DNA of 39,198 nt. It comes from Alphaproteobacteria bacterium UBA7691. Lineage in GTDB: Bacteria; Pseudomonadota; Alphaproteobacteria; Ferrovibrionales; Ferrovibrionaceae. The DNA is taken from positions 1-39,198 of the forward strand of contig DLGP01000166.1 in the NCBI GenBank assembly GCA_002482765.1, read 5' to 3'. This document shows, piece by piece, positions 17,515 to 25,540 of the stretch. Position 1 is the first letter of the stretch; each line of letters opens with the position of its first letter. The translations under genes were made by a program, and so were the position numbers. The notes beneath the pieces were generated by a model. It searched no databases, was not told the origin of the DNA, and saw nothing but the letters and a program-made list of their open reading frames with translations.

Positions 17515-18548
17515 GCATAGAGCCTGTGCCGGCAGCCAGGATCGAGGTGGCCGGGGTTGATGTCGCCATCATCGGCGCCGGCCCGGTGGGGCTGTTTGCG
17601 GTGTTTCAATGCGGCATGCTGGGCCTCTCTTGCGCCGTGCTGGATGCGTTGCCGGAGATTGGCGGGCAGTGCAGCGCGCTCTATCCGGAAAAGCCGATCT
17701 ACGACATTCCCGGCCATCCGCGCATCGCCGCTGCCGAGCTGATCGAAAAGCTGGAAGCCCAGGCCGCCCCCTTTGCGCCGCGTTATCTGCTGGGCCAGCG
17801 TGTCGAAACGCTGCAACGGCTGACTGAGGGCGGCTTCCGGCTCGGCACCAGCGCGGGCAGCCAACTCACAGCCGGCGCGGTGATCCTGGCCGCCGGCGCC
17901 GGCGCCTTCGGGCCGAACCGGCCGCCGCTGGCCGGCATCGAGGCTTATGAAGGCCGGGCGGTGCATTATCTGGTGCGCCGGGCCGAGGATTTCCGCGGCA
18001 AGCGCGTCGCCATCGCCGGCGGCGGCGATTCTGCCGTGGATTGGGCCTTGGCGCTGCATGGCGTGGCCAGCCATATCCACATGATCCATCGCCGCGAGCA
18101 ATTCCGCGCCGCGCCGGAAAGTGTCGCCCGGCTTGCCGCCCTGCGCGGCCAGGGCGTGGATTTTGTTGTGCCCTATCAGCTTGCCGGCCTGGAGGGCGAT
18201 GGCGGGCGGCTTGATGCCGTGCTGGTGCAAGACCTGGATGGCGCCAGCCTGCGCCTGGAAGCCGAGCATCTGCTGGCCTTCTTTGGCCTGCGCAGCGAAC
18301 TCGGCCCGATCCGCGATTGGGGCCTGGCACTCGAACGCCAGCATGTGACGGTGGCGCCCGCCACCTGCGCCACCAGCGCGGCCGGCATCTATGCCATCGG
18401 CGACGTGGCCGACTATCCCGGCAAGCTGAAACTGATCCTGACAGGCTTTGCCGAAGCCGCCGCTGCGGCGCATGCCATCTATCCGCAATTGCGCGGCCAG
18501 GCGCTGCATTTTGAATATTCCACCAGCAGGGGCCTGCCGGGGCACTGA
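17511..18548 (+). CDS. Ferredoxin/flavodoxin-NADP+ reductase, thioredoxin-reductase-like (YumC type)
   Basis: 345 residues, the normal length for this family, starting at GTG 17511 that overlaps the previous stop. It has an N-terminal FAD site (AIIGAGPVGLFAVFQCGMLG), the family signature EIGGQCSALYPEKPIYDIPG, an NADPH site (IAGGGDSAVDWALAL, near residue 165) and the C-terminal FAD motif AIGDVADYPGKLKL. It lacks the CxxC disulfide of thioredoxin reductase, as expected for YumC-type enzymes, which pass electrons between NADPH and ferredoxin or flavodoxin. Coupling with an aminotransferase gene is notable, but no shared pathway is evident. Confidence 0.9.
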   Translation: MSIEPVPAARIEVAGVDVAIIGAGPVGLFAVFQCGMLGLSCAVLDALPEIGGQCSALYPEKPIYDIPGHPRIAAAELIEKLEAQAAPFAPRYLLGQRVETLQRLTEGGFRLGTSAGSQLTAGAVILAAGAGAFGPNRPPLAGIEAYEGRAVHYLVRRAEDFRGKRVAIAGGGDSAVDWALALHGVASHIHMIHRREQFRAAPESVARLAALRGQGVDFVVPYQLAGLEGDGGRLDAVLVQDLDGASLRLEAEHLLAFFGLRSELGPIRDWGLALERQHVTVAPATCATSAAGIYAIGDVADYPGKLKLILTGFAEAAAAAHAIYPQLRGQALHFEYSTSRGLPGH

Positions 18549-18581
18549 AATTACGGCGGAAAATTTCCACAGAAACCGGCC

Positions 18582-18610
18582 TTGACATCCGACCCTGCGT
18601 CTCCTAATTC
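18582..18610 (+). promoter_or_regulatory. Sigma70-type promoter for terC
   Basis: TTGACA (18582-18587), a 17-nt spacer and TAATTC (18605-18610). The -35 box is perfect and lies 34 nt after the reductase stop. Transcription should start near 18617, giving an untranslated leader of about 258 nt. Confidence 0.7.
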
Positions 18611-18616
18611 CTAGCT

Positions 18617-18874
18617 GCGAACCGGGCCCCTCTGACGAGACATGTCTCGTGATGTCGGATCGCATCGGAAGTTCCGATGCTCATCAGGCCCGTCTGCGCC
18701 CCCGAAAGCTCGGCTCCTCCGGTGACCCACAATCCAGCAATGGAGGACGGGGCTTGCGCCCGGACTATCCGCCTGTGATCGCAAAATGCAGCCATGCCGC
18801 AACCGGCATGGCCAGGTCGATCCATGCCCGCGCACAGCGCCGTCTGCCATCCAACCTGTTGAGCGAGAAAGCCC
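18617..18874 (+). ncRNA. Long structured 5' leader of terC (candidate cis-regulatory RNA, possibly the terC motif)
   Basis: Four structural units can be drawn by eye. (1) CGGGCC (18623-18628) pairs with GGCCCG (18687-18692) and encloses two hairpins, ACGAGACATGTCTCGT (18635-18650) and GCATCGGAAGTTCCGATGC (18662-18680): a three-way junction. (2) CCCCG (18700-18704) and TCCTCC (18715-18720) pair with GGAGGA-CGGGG (18742-18752). (3) GATCG (18777-18781) pairs with CGATC (18818-18822) around (4) a 9-bp hairpin GCCATGCCG/CGGCATGGC (18791-18812). The yybP-ykoY consensus blocks are absent. A conserved terC RNA motif has been described upstream of terC genes in alphaproteobacteria (established knowledge); identity with it was not tested. 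Confidence 0.65.
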
Positions 18875-19861
18875 ATGGAATTTCTGTTTATTGACTGGCT
18901 GGGAACGCCGGTCTGGTTCTGGTTGTCCTTCCTGCTTCTGGTGGTGACACTCACTGCCTTCGACCTTGGCGTATTGCACAAGGACGACCGCGAGATGGGC
19001 ATTGCCGAAAGCCTTAAACTATCGGCTTTCTATATCGGCATCGCGCTGCTGTTCGGCGCCTGGATCTGGTATTCGCGCGGCCCCGAACCCGGCATGCAAT
19101 ATTATACCGGCTTTTTCATCGAGAAGGCGCTGTCGATCGACAATGTGTTTGTGATCAGCCTGATCTTCACTTACTTCGCCATTCCAGCGAAGTATCAATA
19201 CCGGGCGCTGCTCTGGGGCATCATTGCGGTGATCGTGCTGCGCGGTCTGATGATTGCGGGCGGCGCCGCCCTGGTAAACCAGGCCTACTGGGTGCTCTAC
19301 CTGTTTGCCGCCTTCCTGATCTTCACCGGGATCAAGATGTTCTTTGTCGGTGACGAGCCGATGGATGTGGCCAACAACCCGGCAGTGCGCTTCATCTCCA
19401 GGCTGATGCCGGTCACCCGTGAACTGCATGGCCAGCGCTTTTTTGTGCGCATCGCAGACCCCAAGAGCGGCAAACTGGTGACATCAGCAACGCCGCTTTT
19501 CCTGGCGCTGGTGGTGATCAACCTTGCCGACTTGGTTTTTGCTGTCGACAGTGTGCCGGCGATCTTTGCCATCACCACCGACACCTTCATTGTCTACACC
19601 TCCAACATCATGGCGATCCTCGGCCTGCGCGCTTTGTATTTTGCGCTGGCTGCCATGGTGCACCGCTTCCACTATCTGAAATATGCCCTGGCAGCGGTTC
19701 TGGTGTTCATCGGCGCCAAGATCTTTATCAGCGATTTTGTGCTGACCGGTGCGAAATTCCCGCCGCTGCTCAGCCTGGGCGTGACCTTTGCGCTGATTGC
19801 AGCCGGTATCGTCTATTCGCTGTGGAAAACCCGCAACGAAACCAAAGAGCAGAATACCTGA
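18875..19861 (+). CDS. TerC/Alx-family membrane protein, probable Mn2+ exporter
   Basis: 328 residues (E. coli Alx has 321) with about eight or nine membrane helices. Family motifs are EKALSIDNVFVISLIF (near residue 85), GIKMFFVGDEPMD, and LADLVFAVDSVPAIFAITTD (near residue 222). The paired Asp residues in SIDNVF and FAVDSVP are the likely metal-binding site. Alx-type members export Mn2+ and respond to manganese and alkaline pH; others are linked to tellurite resistance or metal loading of exported enzymes. It has its own promoter and a structured leader, so it is likely controlled after transcription starts. A 13-bp inverted repeat follows the stop. Confidence 0.92.
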   Translation: MEFLFIDWLGTPVWFWLSFLLLVVTLTAFDLGVLHKDDREMGIAESLKLSAFYIGIALLFGAWIWYSRGPEPGMQYYTGFFIEKALSIDNVFVISLIFTYFAIPAKYQYRALLWGIIAVIVLRGLMIAGGAALVNQAYWVLYLFAAFLIFTGIKMFFVGDEPMDVANNPAVRFISRLMPVTRELHGQRFFVRIADPKSGKLVTSATPLFLALVVINLADLVFAVDSVPAIFAITTDTFIVYTSNIMAILGLRALYFALAAMVHRFHYLKYALAAVLVFIGAKIFISDFVLTGAKFPPLLSLGVTFALIAAGIVYSLWKTRNETKEQNT

Positions 19862-19870
19862 CGCGGCAGC

Positions 19871-19900
19871 GGGCTGGCCTGAAGCAATTCAGGCCAGCCC
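19871..19900. terminator. Inverted repeat between convergent genes, probable terminator
   Basis: GGGCTGGCCTGAA (19871-19883) and TTCAGGCCAGCCC (19888-19900) form a perfect 13-bp stem with a 4-nt loop, placed between terC and the convergent amidohydrolase stop at 19903. There is no T-tract on either side, so it may act as a Rho-assisted terminator or as an mRNA-end stabiliser. Confidence 0.6.
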
Positions 19901-19902
19901 GA

Positions 19903-21339
19903 TCAGCCGCAGCCGCATCCAGTGCGGTAGGCCTGTATGATGGCGCCTTCCAGCGGCTGCCAGGCGGCCAGGAAGCCGGCATAATTTGGCAAGGCCTGGC
20001 GATAGGCTTTGCGCAATTCGGCTTCAAGCACCGGCAAATCAATCCCGGTAGGCTCACCATCGCGAGCGATGGTTCTTCCCGCCACCACCACTTCGCGCAC
20101 ATAACTGGCATTGCCGCGGGCAAAGAGCAGATCGAGCGGATCAACCGGCAGCAACGCATCGCGGTCGAGCTTATCGAGATCAATGCTGATGAAATCCGCT
20201 GCTTCGCCTGGCAACAACCGGCCAGTGCCGGGTGCCCCGGTGGCTTGGCGGCCATGGCGGATTGCCAGATCGAGGAATTCCGCCCGGCCCCAAACACGCT
20301 CAAAGCCGATGCCATCATGCGCCAGTTGCACCAGGCGCATCTCGCGCAAGGCATCGTCATCCTCGTCCAGCGCCACACCATCCACACCCACAGCAATGCC
20401 GCAGCCGCGCCGATGCGCCGCTGCAACCGGCGCCAGGCCGGAATGCAGATGCAGGTTGGAACTGAAATTGGTGACGATACGCGCGCCGGATTCGGCGATC
20501 ATGTCCAATTCATCAGGCCGCGCATGGATACAATGCGCCAGCGTCAGCCGCTCGGAAAGCAGGCCGATATCCTTGAGATAACGCACCACGCCCTGCGGAA
20601 AATGTTGATCGGCCCAGGCGCGCTGGTAGACGGTTTCAAGCAGGTGCATATGGATGCGCCGGCCACTTTGCGCCGATTGCGCCGCGATGGCTTCCAGCAA
20701 GGGCCGCGAACACCATTGCACCCCGGCCGGGCCGAATTGCACATCCAGCATCGGGCCGGCGATGGCGGCGGCAATCTCGTCAATCTGCTCAAGATAGGCC
20801 TGCGGCGGCAAGGCACGCTGCGGGAATGCCTGCTCCACAATGGCGCGCTCGGCCGGCGCCAAAGCGGCCAACAGCGGCCCGGCATCGCCATAAAGCAGCG
20901 GATTCTGATCGCGCACCGCCAGGGCGAAGGCGATGCGAAGGCCAACATCCTGGGCCGCGCGGGCAATCGCCCGGGCTTCATCCAGCAGGCTCATTCTGCC
21001 GCTGGGCCGGGTGTAATGCACCATCATGGCGCCGCTGCCGGCACGCGCATTGCGGCCGAAAGAGACAGCGGCGGCCAGATAGGGGTCAGGCGGGGTGCCG
21101 AGAAACGAGCGCAGAATCCAGCTTTCCAGCGGCATGTTGCTGGCGCCGAAAGACGCCGCGCTGGGCCGCGCATGATCATGCGCATTCACCAGGGCCGGCA
21201 GGATCAGGCGGCGTTCGCTGGCAGGCGGGGCAGCTTCGGTTATGGCCGTGATCAGGCCATCGGCATGGTACAGTTCGGCATTGTTGCGCAAAGGCTGGCC
21301 GGGGCCGCAAAACAGGCTGGTGGCGAAAACGCTGCCCAT
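19903..21339 (-). CDS. Amidohydrolase, TRZ/ATZ-like metal-dependent hydrolase/deaminase
   Basis: 478 residues from ATG 21339; the open frame continues upstream into the preceding gene, but that part overlaps it and does not fit the family. It is an amidohydrolase-superfamily TIM barrel with visible metal ligands: the HxH pair in LVNAHDHA near residue 52, His in IHMHLLET, His in LTLAHCIHA, and Asp in AVGVDGVALDED. This pattern belongs to the TRZ/ATZ, guanine-deaminase and cytosine-deaminase-like group, which hydrolyse amines or amides on heterocycles. It is the last gene of an operon with an ABC importer of the NMT1/THI5 type, 19 nt after the binding-protein stop. Import followed by hydrolysis of a nitrogen heterocycle is therefore a fair inference; the substrate is unknown. 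Confidence 0.85.
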   Translation of the reverse strand: MGSVFATSLFCGPGQPLRNNAELYHADGLITAITEAAPPASERRLILPALVNAHDHARPSAASFGASNMPLESWILRSFLGTPPDPYLAAAVSFGRNARAGSGAMMVHYTRPSGRMSLLDEARAIARAAQDVGLRIAFALAVRDQNPLLYGDAGPLLAALAPAERAIVEQAFPQRALPPQAYLEQIDEIAAAIAGPMLDVQFGPAGVQWCSRPLLEAIAAQSAQSGRRIHMHLLETVYQRAWADQHFPQGVVRYLKDIGLLSERLTLAHCIHARPDELDMIAESGARIVTNFSSNLHLHSGLAPVAAAHRRGCGIAVGVDGVALDEDDDALREMRLVQLAHDGIGFERVWGRAEFLDLAIRHGRQATGAPGTGRLLPGEAADFISIDLDKLDRDALLPVDPLDLLFARGNASYVREVVVAGRTIARDGEPTGIDLPVLEAELRKAYRQALPNYAGFLAAWQPLEGAIIQAYRTGCGCG

Positions 21340-21358
21340 CTGCGGCCCCGCTGCTGGC

Positions 21359-22384
21359 TTAATTGGCGGTGTAAACCAGTTCACGCTCGGCGCGCGACGG
21401 CAGGAATTGCCGCGAGAACACTTCCGTGGCCGCCGGGGCGCGCTCCAGCTGGTAGCCTTCCACCACAATGCCGATGGCGCGGGTCATACGGTCATCCTTG
21501 ATATCGCCGATGCCGATCTCCTTCATCTCCGGCGAGACGATCAGCTTGTCGAAGGAATATTGCAGGCGGCGCTTTTCCACCGGCACATTCACCAGATTGT
21601 CGAATTTCGCCACCGAGGTCATGGCGGCATTCTGGTCCTTGGCCACGATCAGCATCGCCTTGTTGACCGCGCGCACCAGGCCGGCCACCGCCTTGGGATT
21701 GGACTGGATCAGCTTGCGCGACACCATCATGCCGTTGGAATACAGATCAAGCCCGTAATCGCCGAAGGTGAACCACTTGAAATCCTTGTCAGGGTCCTGG
21801 CGGTTCAGCACCAGATTGAAATAGCTGGTGATGTTGAACACCAGGGCAGCATCGATATCACCCTTGATCAGCATCGGCTCTTGCAGATTGGGCGCCATGT
21901 TCGACACCTTGATCTTGCTGGCATCCAGGCCGTTGCTGCGCACAAATACCGGCAGCAGCCGCGTGGTGGGCGTGCCTTGCGCGCCGCCAAGGGTGCGGCC
22001 TTCAAAATCCTTGATCGTGTTGATGCCGCTGCTGGCCTTGGCAACAATGGCAAAGGGCGGCCGGTTCCACATCATATACACCATCACCGGCGCATCCTGC
22101 GGCCGGGTGGAGGCATTCTGGATGATGGCATTCACATCGCCGAAGCCGGCATCATAGGCGCCCGACATGATGCGGGTGACGGTGGCGCCCGAGCCTTCGC
22201 CCTGATCGATCACCACATTGAGGCCCTCTTCCTTGAAGAAGCCCTTGTCGAGTGCATAGAGATAGGCCGCGTCGCTGCCCTGGGTTTTCCAGCCCAGGGT
22301 GAACTTGATCGTGGTTTCCTGGGCCAGGGCGCCGCCGCTCAGCAGCATGGCACCCAACAGGGTGGCAGTCAGTTTGGCAAACAT
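21359..22384 (-). CDS. ABC transporter substrate-binding protein, NMT1/THI5 (SsuA-like) family
   Basis: 341 residues from ATG 22384, chosen because AAGGAG stands 7 nt upstream and because it gives a proper signal peptide (MFAKLTATLLGAMLLSGGAL, cleaved after ALA). The mature protein begins with QETTIKFTLGWKTQGSDAAY and continues LDKGFFKEEGLNVVIDQGEG, typical of the NMT1/THI5 fold. Relatives bind hydroxymethylpyrimidine, aliphatic sulfonates, taurine or other small molecules. It acts in the periplasm and delivers its ligand to the permease encoded just upstream (47-nt gap). Confidence 0.92.
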   Translation of the reverse strand: MFAKLTATLLGAMLLSGGALAQETTIKFTLGWKTQGSDAAYLYALDKGFFKEEGLNVVIDQGEGSGATVTRIMSGAYDAGFGDVNAIIQNASTRPQDAPVMVYMMWNRPPFAIVAKASSGINTIKDFEGRTLGGAQGTPTTRLLPVFVRSNGLDASKIKVSNMAPNLQEPMLIKGDIDAALVFNITSYFNLVLNRQDPDKDFKWFTFGDYGLDLYSNGMMVSRKLIQSNPKAVAGLVRAVNKAMLIVAKDQNAAMTSVAKFDNLVNVPVEKRRLQYSFDKLIVSPEMKEIGIGDIKDDRMTRAIGIVVEGYQLERAPAATEVFSRQFLPSRAERELVYTAN

Positions 22385-22431
22385 TCCGTCTCTCCTTGTT
22401 TGGATCGTTTCGATGTTGAAGAAAGGTTTCA

Positions 22432-23205
22432 TCAGGCCGCCGCGATGTCGTTCTTGCGCGTGGCCCAGCCAGTGACCCGGGCTTCGATCAGCGAGAAGGC
22501 CAGGTACAGCACCACACCGAGGCCGGCCAGGATGAACAGCCCGGCGAAAACCAGCGGCACGTCAAAATTCGATGATGCGCTCATCATCACATTGCCGATG
22601 CCGCGATTTGAGGCCACGGTCTCGGCCAGCACGGTGCCGACGAAGGCATAGGTGATCGCCACTTTCAGCGAGGCGAAGAAAAACGGCATGGTGCGCGGCA
22701 GGCCGACATTCCACAGGATGTCAAACTTGCTGGCGCCCAGCGCTTTCAGCACATCCTCCATTTCGGGTTCGGTTGTTGCCAGCCCGGTGGCGATATTCAC
22801 CACGATGGGGAAGAAGCAGATCGAAATCGAGGTGAGGATCGCCGGCACTTCGCCGGAGCCGAACCACAGCACAAAGATCGGCACCACCGCCACTTTGGGA
22901 ATCGACGAGAAGCCGATCAGCAGCGGATAGGCCGTGTCGTAGGCGACCCGCGACACACCGATCAGCGCCCCCAGCACCACACCCAGCGCCACGCCCAGCG
23001 CAAAGCCGCCCAACGTGGTGTAGAGCGTGCGGATGATATGCGGCCACAAGACCGGGAAGCGGTTATACAGCGTCTCCATCACTTGGCTCGGCCTGGGCAG
23101 GATCAGGTCTGACATGCCGCTGGCCAGGCAGAACACTTCCCAGCCGCCGAAGAACAGCACGATCAGGGCGAAGGACCAGAATTTCTGGCGCAAATGGGCT
23201 GGCAT
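22432..23205 (-). CDS. ABC transporter permease (SsuC/TauC/ThiX type)
   Basis: 257 residues, six membrane helices, BPD_transp_1 domain. The cytoplasmic EAA loop that docks on the ATPase is visible at about residues 150-170 (EMEDVLKALGASKFDILWNV, followed by GLP). The N-terminal pattern (PRPSQVMETLYNRFP) is typical of the nitrate/sulfonate/taurine permease group. Only one permease gene is present, so the channel is a homodimer. It begins 2 nt after the ATPase stop. Confidence 0.93.
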   Translation of the reverse strand: MPAHLRQKFWSFALIVLFFGGWEVFCLASGMSDLILPRPSQVMETLYNRFPVLWPHIIRTLYTTLGGFALGVALGVVLGALIGVSRVAYDTAYPLLIGFSSIPKVAVVPIFVLWFGSGEVPAILTSISICFFPIVVNIATGLATTEPEMEDVLKALGASKFDILWNVGLPRTMPFFFASLKVAITYAFVGTVLAETVASNRGIGNVMMSASSNFDVPLVFAGLFILAGLGVVLYLAFSLIEARVTGWATRKNDIAAA

Positions 23206-23207
23206 GG

Positions 23208-24116
23208 TTATTCCTCCGCCGCTGCAACTGGCGCGGATACGCCACGGGCATCCACGATCAGGTCGCGCAGGCGCTGGTTCAGCGCCACAAAATCCGGCTC
23301 GAAGGTCATGGCGATGTTGCGCGGACGCGGGAAATCCACCGCGCTGTCGTCGATGATGCGGCCGGGCCGTGCGCTCATCACGCAGATGCGGCTGGCCAGG
23401 AAGCCGGCTTCGCGCAGATCATGTGTCACCAGCAGCACAGTGGGCTTATGCGTCAGCCACAATTGCTGCAAGATCGCCCATAATTCCTCGCGAGTGAATT
23501 GATCCAAAGCGCCAAAGGGTTCATCCAGCAGCAGCAGGCGCGGCTCATGGATCAGCGCGCGGCACAGATTGGCCCGTTGCAGCATGCCGCCGGAAAGCTG
23601 CCACGGAAACCGCCCGGCAAAACCCTTGAGGCCGACCTGATCCAGCAGCGCATGCGCCTTGTCGCGGAAGCTGCCACGCTTTTCGCGTCGGTAGCTGGCA
23701 CGGAACGGCTGCACGATCTTGAGCGGCAGCATGACATTCTGCTCAATGGTCAACCACGGCAGCATGGTGGGGTTCTGGAATGCCATGCCGATGCGCAGCG
23801 CCTTGGCCGCCACTTCCCGGCCGCCAACAATCACCGCGCCCGAAGTGGGCGATACCAGGCCACTGACCAGCCGCAGGATGGTGGATTTGCCGCAACCGGA
23901 TGGGCCGACCAGGGCAACAAATTCGCCGTCATTGATCCTGAGCGAGGTTTCCGATAGCGCCGGCACCGCCTTGTCGCCGCGCCCGAAGGTGACCAGGGCG
24001 GCCGATAGTTCGATGGCGCGTAACGCCTCGCCGGCAGGGATTGCCGCCGGGATGGCAAAGGCCTGGGTAGTTTGGGGCTGGGTGGTTTGGGGCTGGGTGG
24101 TTTGCATGCTGTTCAT
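23208..24116 (-). CDS. ABC transporter ATP-binding protein (SsuB/TauB type)
   Basis: 302 residues from ATG 24116 (or 299 from 24107). It has Walker A GPSGCGKST, signature LSGGMLQRA, Walker B LLLLDEPFGALD and the switch His in VTHDLREA, all in normal order. It powers the importer formed with the permease and binding protein. The first ~15 residues are a low-complexity (TTQPQ)n stretch encoded by a 15-bp tandem repeat, outside the nucleotide-binding fold. The open frame runs further upstream to 24260 but would cover the operator region. It is the first gene of the operon; the upstream GntR site (24123-24135) is only 7 nt from the ATG. Confidence 0.9.
   Translation of the reverse strand: MNSMQTTQPQTTQPQTTQAFAIPAAIPAGEALRAIELSAALVTFGRGDKAVPALSETSLRINDGEFVALVGPSGCGKSTILRLVSGLVSPTSGAVIVGGREVAAKALRIGMAFQNPTMLPWLTIEQNVMLPLKIVQPFRASYRREKRGSFRDKAHALLDQVGLKGFAGRFPWQLSGGMLQRANLCRALIHEPRLLLLDEPFGALDQFTREELWAILQQLWLTHKPTVLLVTHDLREAGFLASRICVMSARPGRIIDDSAVDFPRPRNIAMTFEPDFVALNQRLRDLIVDARGVSAPVAAAEE
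24065..24104. repeat. 15-bp tandem repeat (about 2.7 copies)
   Basis: Units GGGTAGTTTGGGGCT, GGGTGGTTTGGGGCT and a partial GGGTGGTTTG lie in the 5' end of the ATPase gene. The period is a multiple of three, so copy-number changes keep the frame. Confidence 0.85.
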
Positions 24117-24122
24117 CGGTAA

Positions 24123-24135
24123 AAGTGCATGCAAT
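24123..24135. promoter_or_regulatory. Predicted operator of the FCD/GntR regulator, site 1
   Basis: AAGTGCATGCAAT contains the palindrome TGCATGCA and lies directly before the ABC operon start. The same core (AAGTGCATRCA) recurs at 24237 and 25541. Confidence 0.55.
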
Positions 24136-24218
24136 CTTAATGCCAGCTTTATGGAAGCGCTGTTGACCGGCTTCGGGCGCGGGCTTATGCTGATTCGCAC
24201 AATCCAGCGGCGCTTTGT

Positions 24219-24248
24219 TATGCACTTGATTGGATAAAGTGCATACAA
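24219..24248. promoter_or_regulatory. Predicted operator of the FCD/GntR regulator, site 2 (inverted pair)
   Basis: TATGCACTT (24219-24227) and AAGTGCATA (24237-24245) are perfect 9-bp inverted arms with a 9-nt spacer, extended as AAGTGCATACAA to 24248. The pair lies 32 nt before the regulator start, between the divergent genes. Confidence 0.7.
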
Positions 24249-24280
24249 ATTGGGCGGCAAGCAGTCAAATCGGAAGCATG

Positions 24281-25036
24281 ATGAACAGCGCCAAGCGGCA
24301 ACGCGACCCAGCCGGCGACAAGGTCGGCACCATCTGCCGCGCTTTGCGCCGCGCCATCATTGAGCAGGCTTTGGAACCCGGCGCCAAGCTGCCGGAGGAT
24401 GCGCTGGGCGAACGCTTTGGCGTCAGCCGCACCATCGCGCGCCAGGCTCTGGGCCAGTTGGCCGCCGAGGGATTGGTGGAGTTGCGCCGCAACCGCATTG
24501 CCGTGGTGGCCACGCCAAGCTGGCAGGAGGCGCGCAACACCTTCGATGTGCGCATGGCACTGGAAGCGCTGATTGTGCGGCAATTATCCGGTCAGTTGAC
24601 CAAGGCGCAACTGGCCGAATTGCAGGCGCATGTGGACCAGGAAGATGCCGCCCGCGATGGGCCAGATGCGGTTTCGATCCGGCTGGCCACAGAATTCCAT
24701 ATCCTGTTGGCGCAGATGACAAGCAGCCCGATCCTGATTCGCTATGTCAGCGAAGTGGCCTATCGCTGCTGCCTGACGCTCTCCACCTTCAGCCGGCCGC
24801 ATTCATCGGAATGCGCCATCAACGAACACCGCGCCATCATCGATGCGCTGGCAAAAGGCAGAACCGAAGAGGTTATGCAGATGATGCACCATCATCTGGA
24901 TGCCGTGGCCAGCCGCGCCCTGGTGGCGCCCACCAAGCCGCGCACCAAGGATTTGCTGGATATCCTGGCGCCTTATGCCGACGAGCCGGCGGCAAAGGCC
25001 AAGCCGGCGGCAAAGCAGCAGCGCAGCGCCGCCTGA
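24281..25036 (+). CDS. GntR-family transcriptional regulator, FCD/FadR subfamily
   Basis: 251 residues from ATG 24281 (ATG 24278 is adjacent and GGAAG stands just upstream). The N-terminal winged helix-turn-helix (about residues 10-75: LRRAIIEQALEPGAKLPEDA, LGERFGVSRTIARQALGQLA) is followed by the all-helical FCD ligand domain. Its metal/ligand residues are the usual Asp in FDVRMALEAL and His in EFHILLAQM, EHRAIIDAL and HHHLDAV. It ends in an Ala/Lys-rich tail. FCD regulators usually repress catabolic genes until a substrate or intermediate binds. The sites around 24123-24248 and 25541-25562 make it the likely controller of the ABC operon, itself, the SnoaL-like gene and the CodA-like gene. 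Confidence 0.92.
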   Translation: MNSAKRQRDPAGDKVGTICRALRRAIIEQALEPGAKLPEDALGERFGVSRTIARQALGQLAAEGLVELRRNRIAVVATPSWQEARNTFDVRMALEALIVRQLSGQLTKAQLAELQAHVDQEDAARDGPDAVSIRLATEFHILLAQMTSSPILIRYVSEVAYRCCLTLSTFSRPHSSECAINEHRAIIDALAKGRTEEVMQMMHHHLDAVASRALVAPTKPRTKDLLDILAPYADEPAAKAKPAAKQQRSAA

Positions 25037-25042
25037 ACCATA

Positions 25043-25468
25043 TCAGGCTTCGATGCCGCGCCGGGTGAGAATCCGCTCGGCGCTGTCATTCCACACATCC
25101 ATGGCGACGATCTTGCCATCGCGCACCACAAAGCGATCGACATACCGGTTGCCTTCAAACGGCGTGCCATCCGGCCATTCGCCATAGAGTGTGCCGACGC
25201 TGTAAACCACCGTCTCCCCTGCCCCCGGGCAGACATCGAAACGGTCCATACGTTTCTTCACCCAGCGATAGCGCCCGGCATTGAAGCCGGTCGGGCCGCG
25301 CGGATGATCAAATTCCCGCCCGCCGGTGAAGGTGATCTTGGTGCCGGGCAGCATGTAGGTGGCGGCGCGATCCGGATCCGGCGCCATCGAGGCTTCCAGA
25401 TAGGCGCGGACAATCTCGGCATCCGGCGCGGCCAGGGCTGCCGTTATGGGTTGGGCGATGGCATTCAC
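25043..25468 (-). CDS. SnoaL/NTF2-like small protein
   Basis: 141 residues from GTG 25468, chosen because CGGAG stands 8 nt upstream; a longer ATG frame exists but runs through the operator and into the next gene. It is an NTF2/SnoaL-type cone fold: IVRAYLEASMAPDPDRAATY, then YMLPGTKITFTGGREF, TVVYSVGTLYGEWPDGTPFE, NRYVDRFVVRDGKIVAMDVW. Such proteins are small enzymes (isomerases, hydrolases, dehydratases) or binding proteins. The conserved Asp in RYVDRF fits the usual pocket. It is convergent with the regulator gene (6 nt) and shares an operator-bearing promoter region with the CodA-like gene, so it probably serves the same pathway. Confidence 0.85.
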   Translation of the reverse strand: MNAIAQPITAALAAPDAEIVRAYLEASMAPDPDRAATYMLPGTKITFTGGREFDHPRGPTGFNAGRYRWVKKRMDRFDVCPGAGETVVYSVGTLYGEWPDGTPFEGNRYVDRFVVRDGKIVAMDVWNDSAERILTRRGIEA

Positions 25469-25482
25469 AATCCGGCTCCGCT

Positions 25483-25518
25483 GGTTATGGCAGGTCTTGG
25501 GGTTATGGCAGGTCTTGC
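25483..25518. repeat. 18-bp tandem repeat, two copies
   Basis: GGTTATGGCAGGTCTTG occurs at 25483-25499 and 25501-25517 (period 18). It lies in the 5' leader of the SnoaL-like gene, between the operator and the start codon. Confidence 0.85.
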
Positions 25519-25540
25519 CATGCGACAAACTGCCTTCTAT

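Noticed and set aside
18617..18874. yybP-ykoY riboswitch in the terC leader
   Set aside because: The GGGGAGTAG and GCGAGACC blocks seen at 9196-9348 are absent here, although terC genes often carry this class.
19822..22651. Long plus-strand frames (559 and 469 residues) opposite the amidohydrolase and binding protein
   Set aside because: Both overlap recognised minus-strand genes throughout and show only antisense composition.
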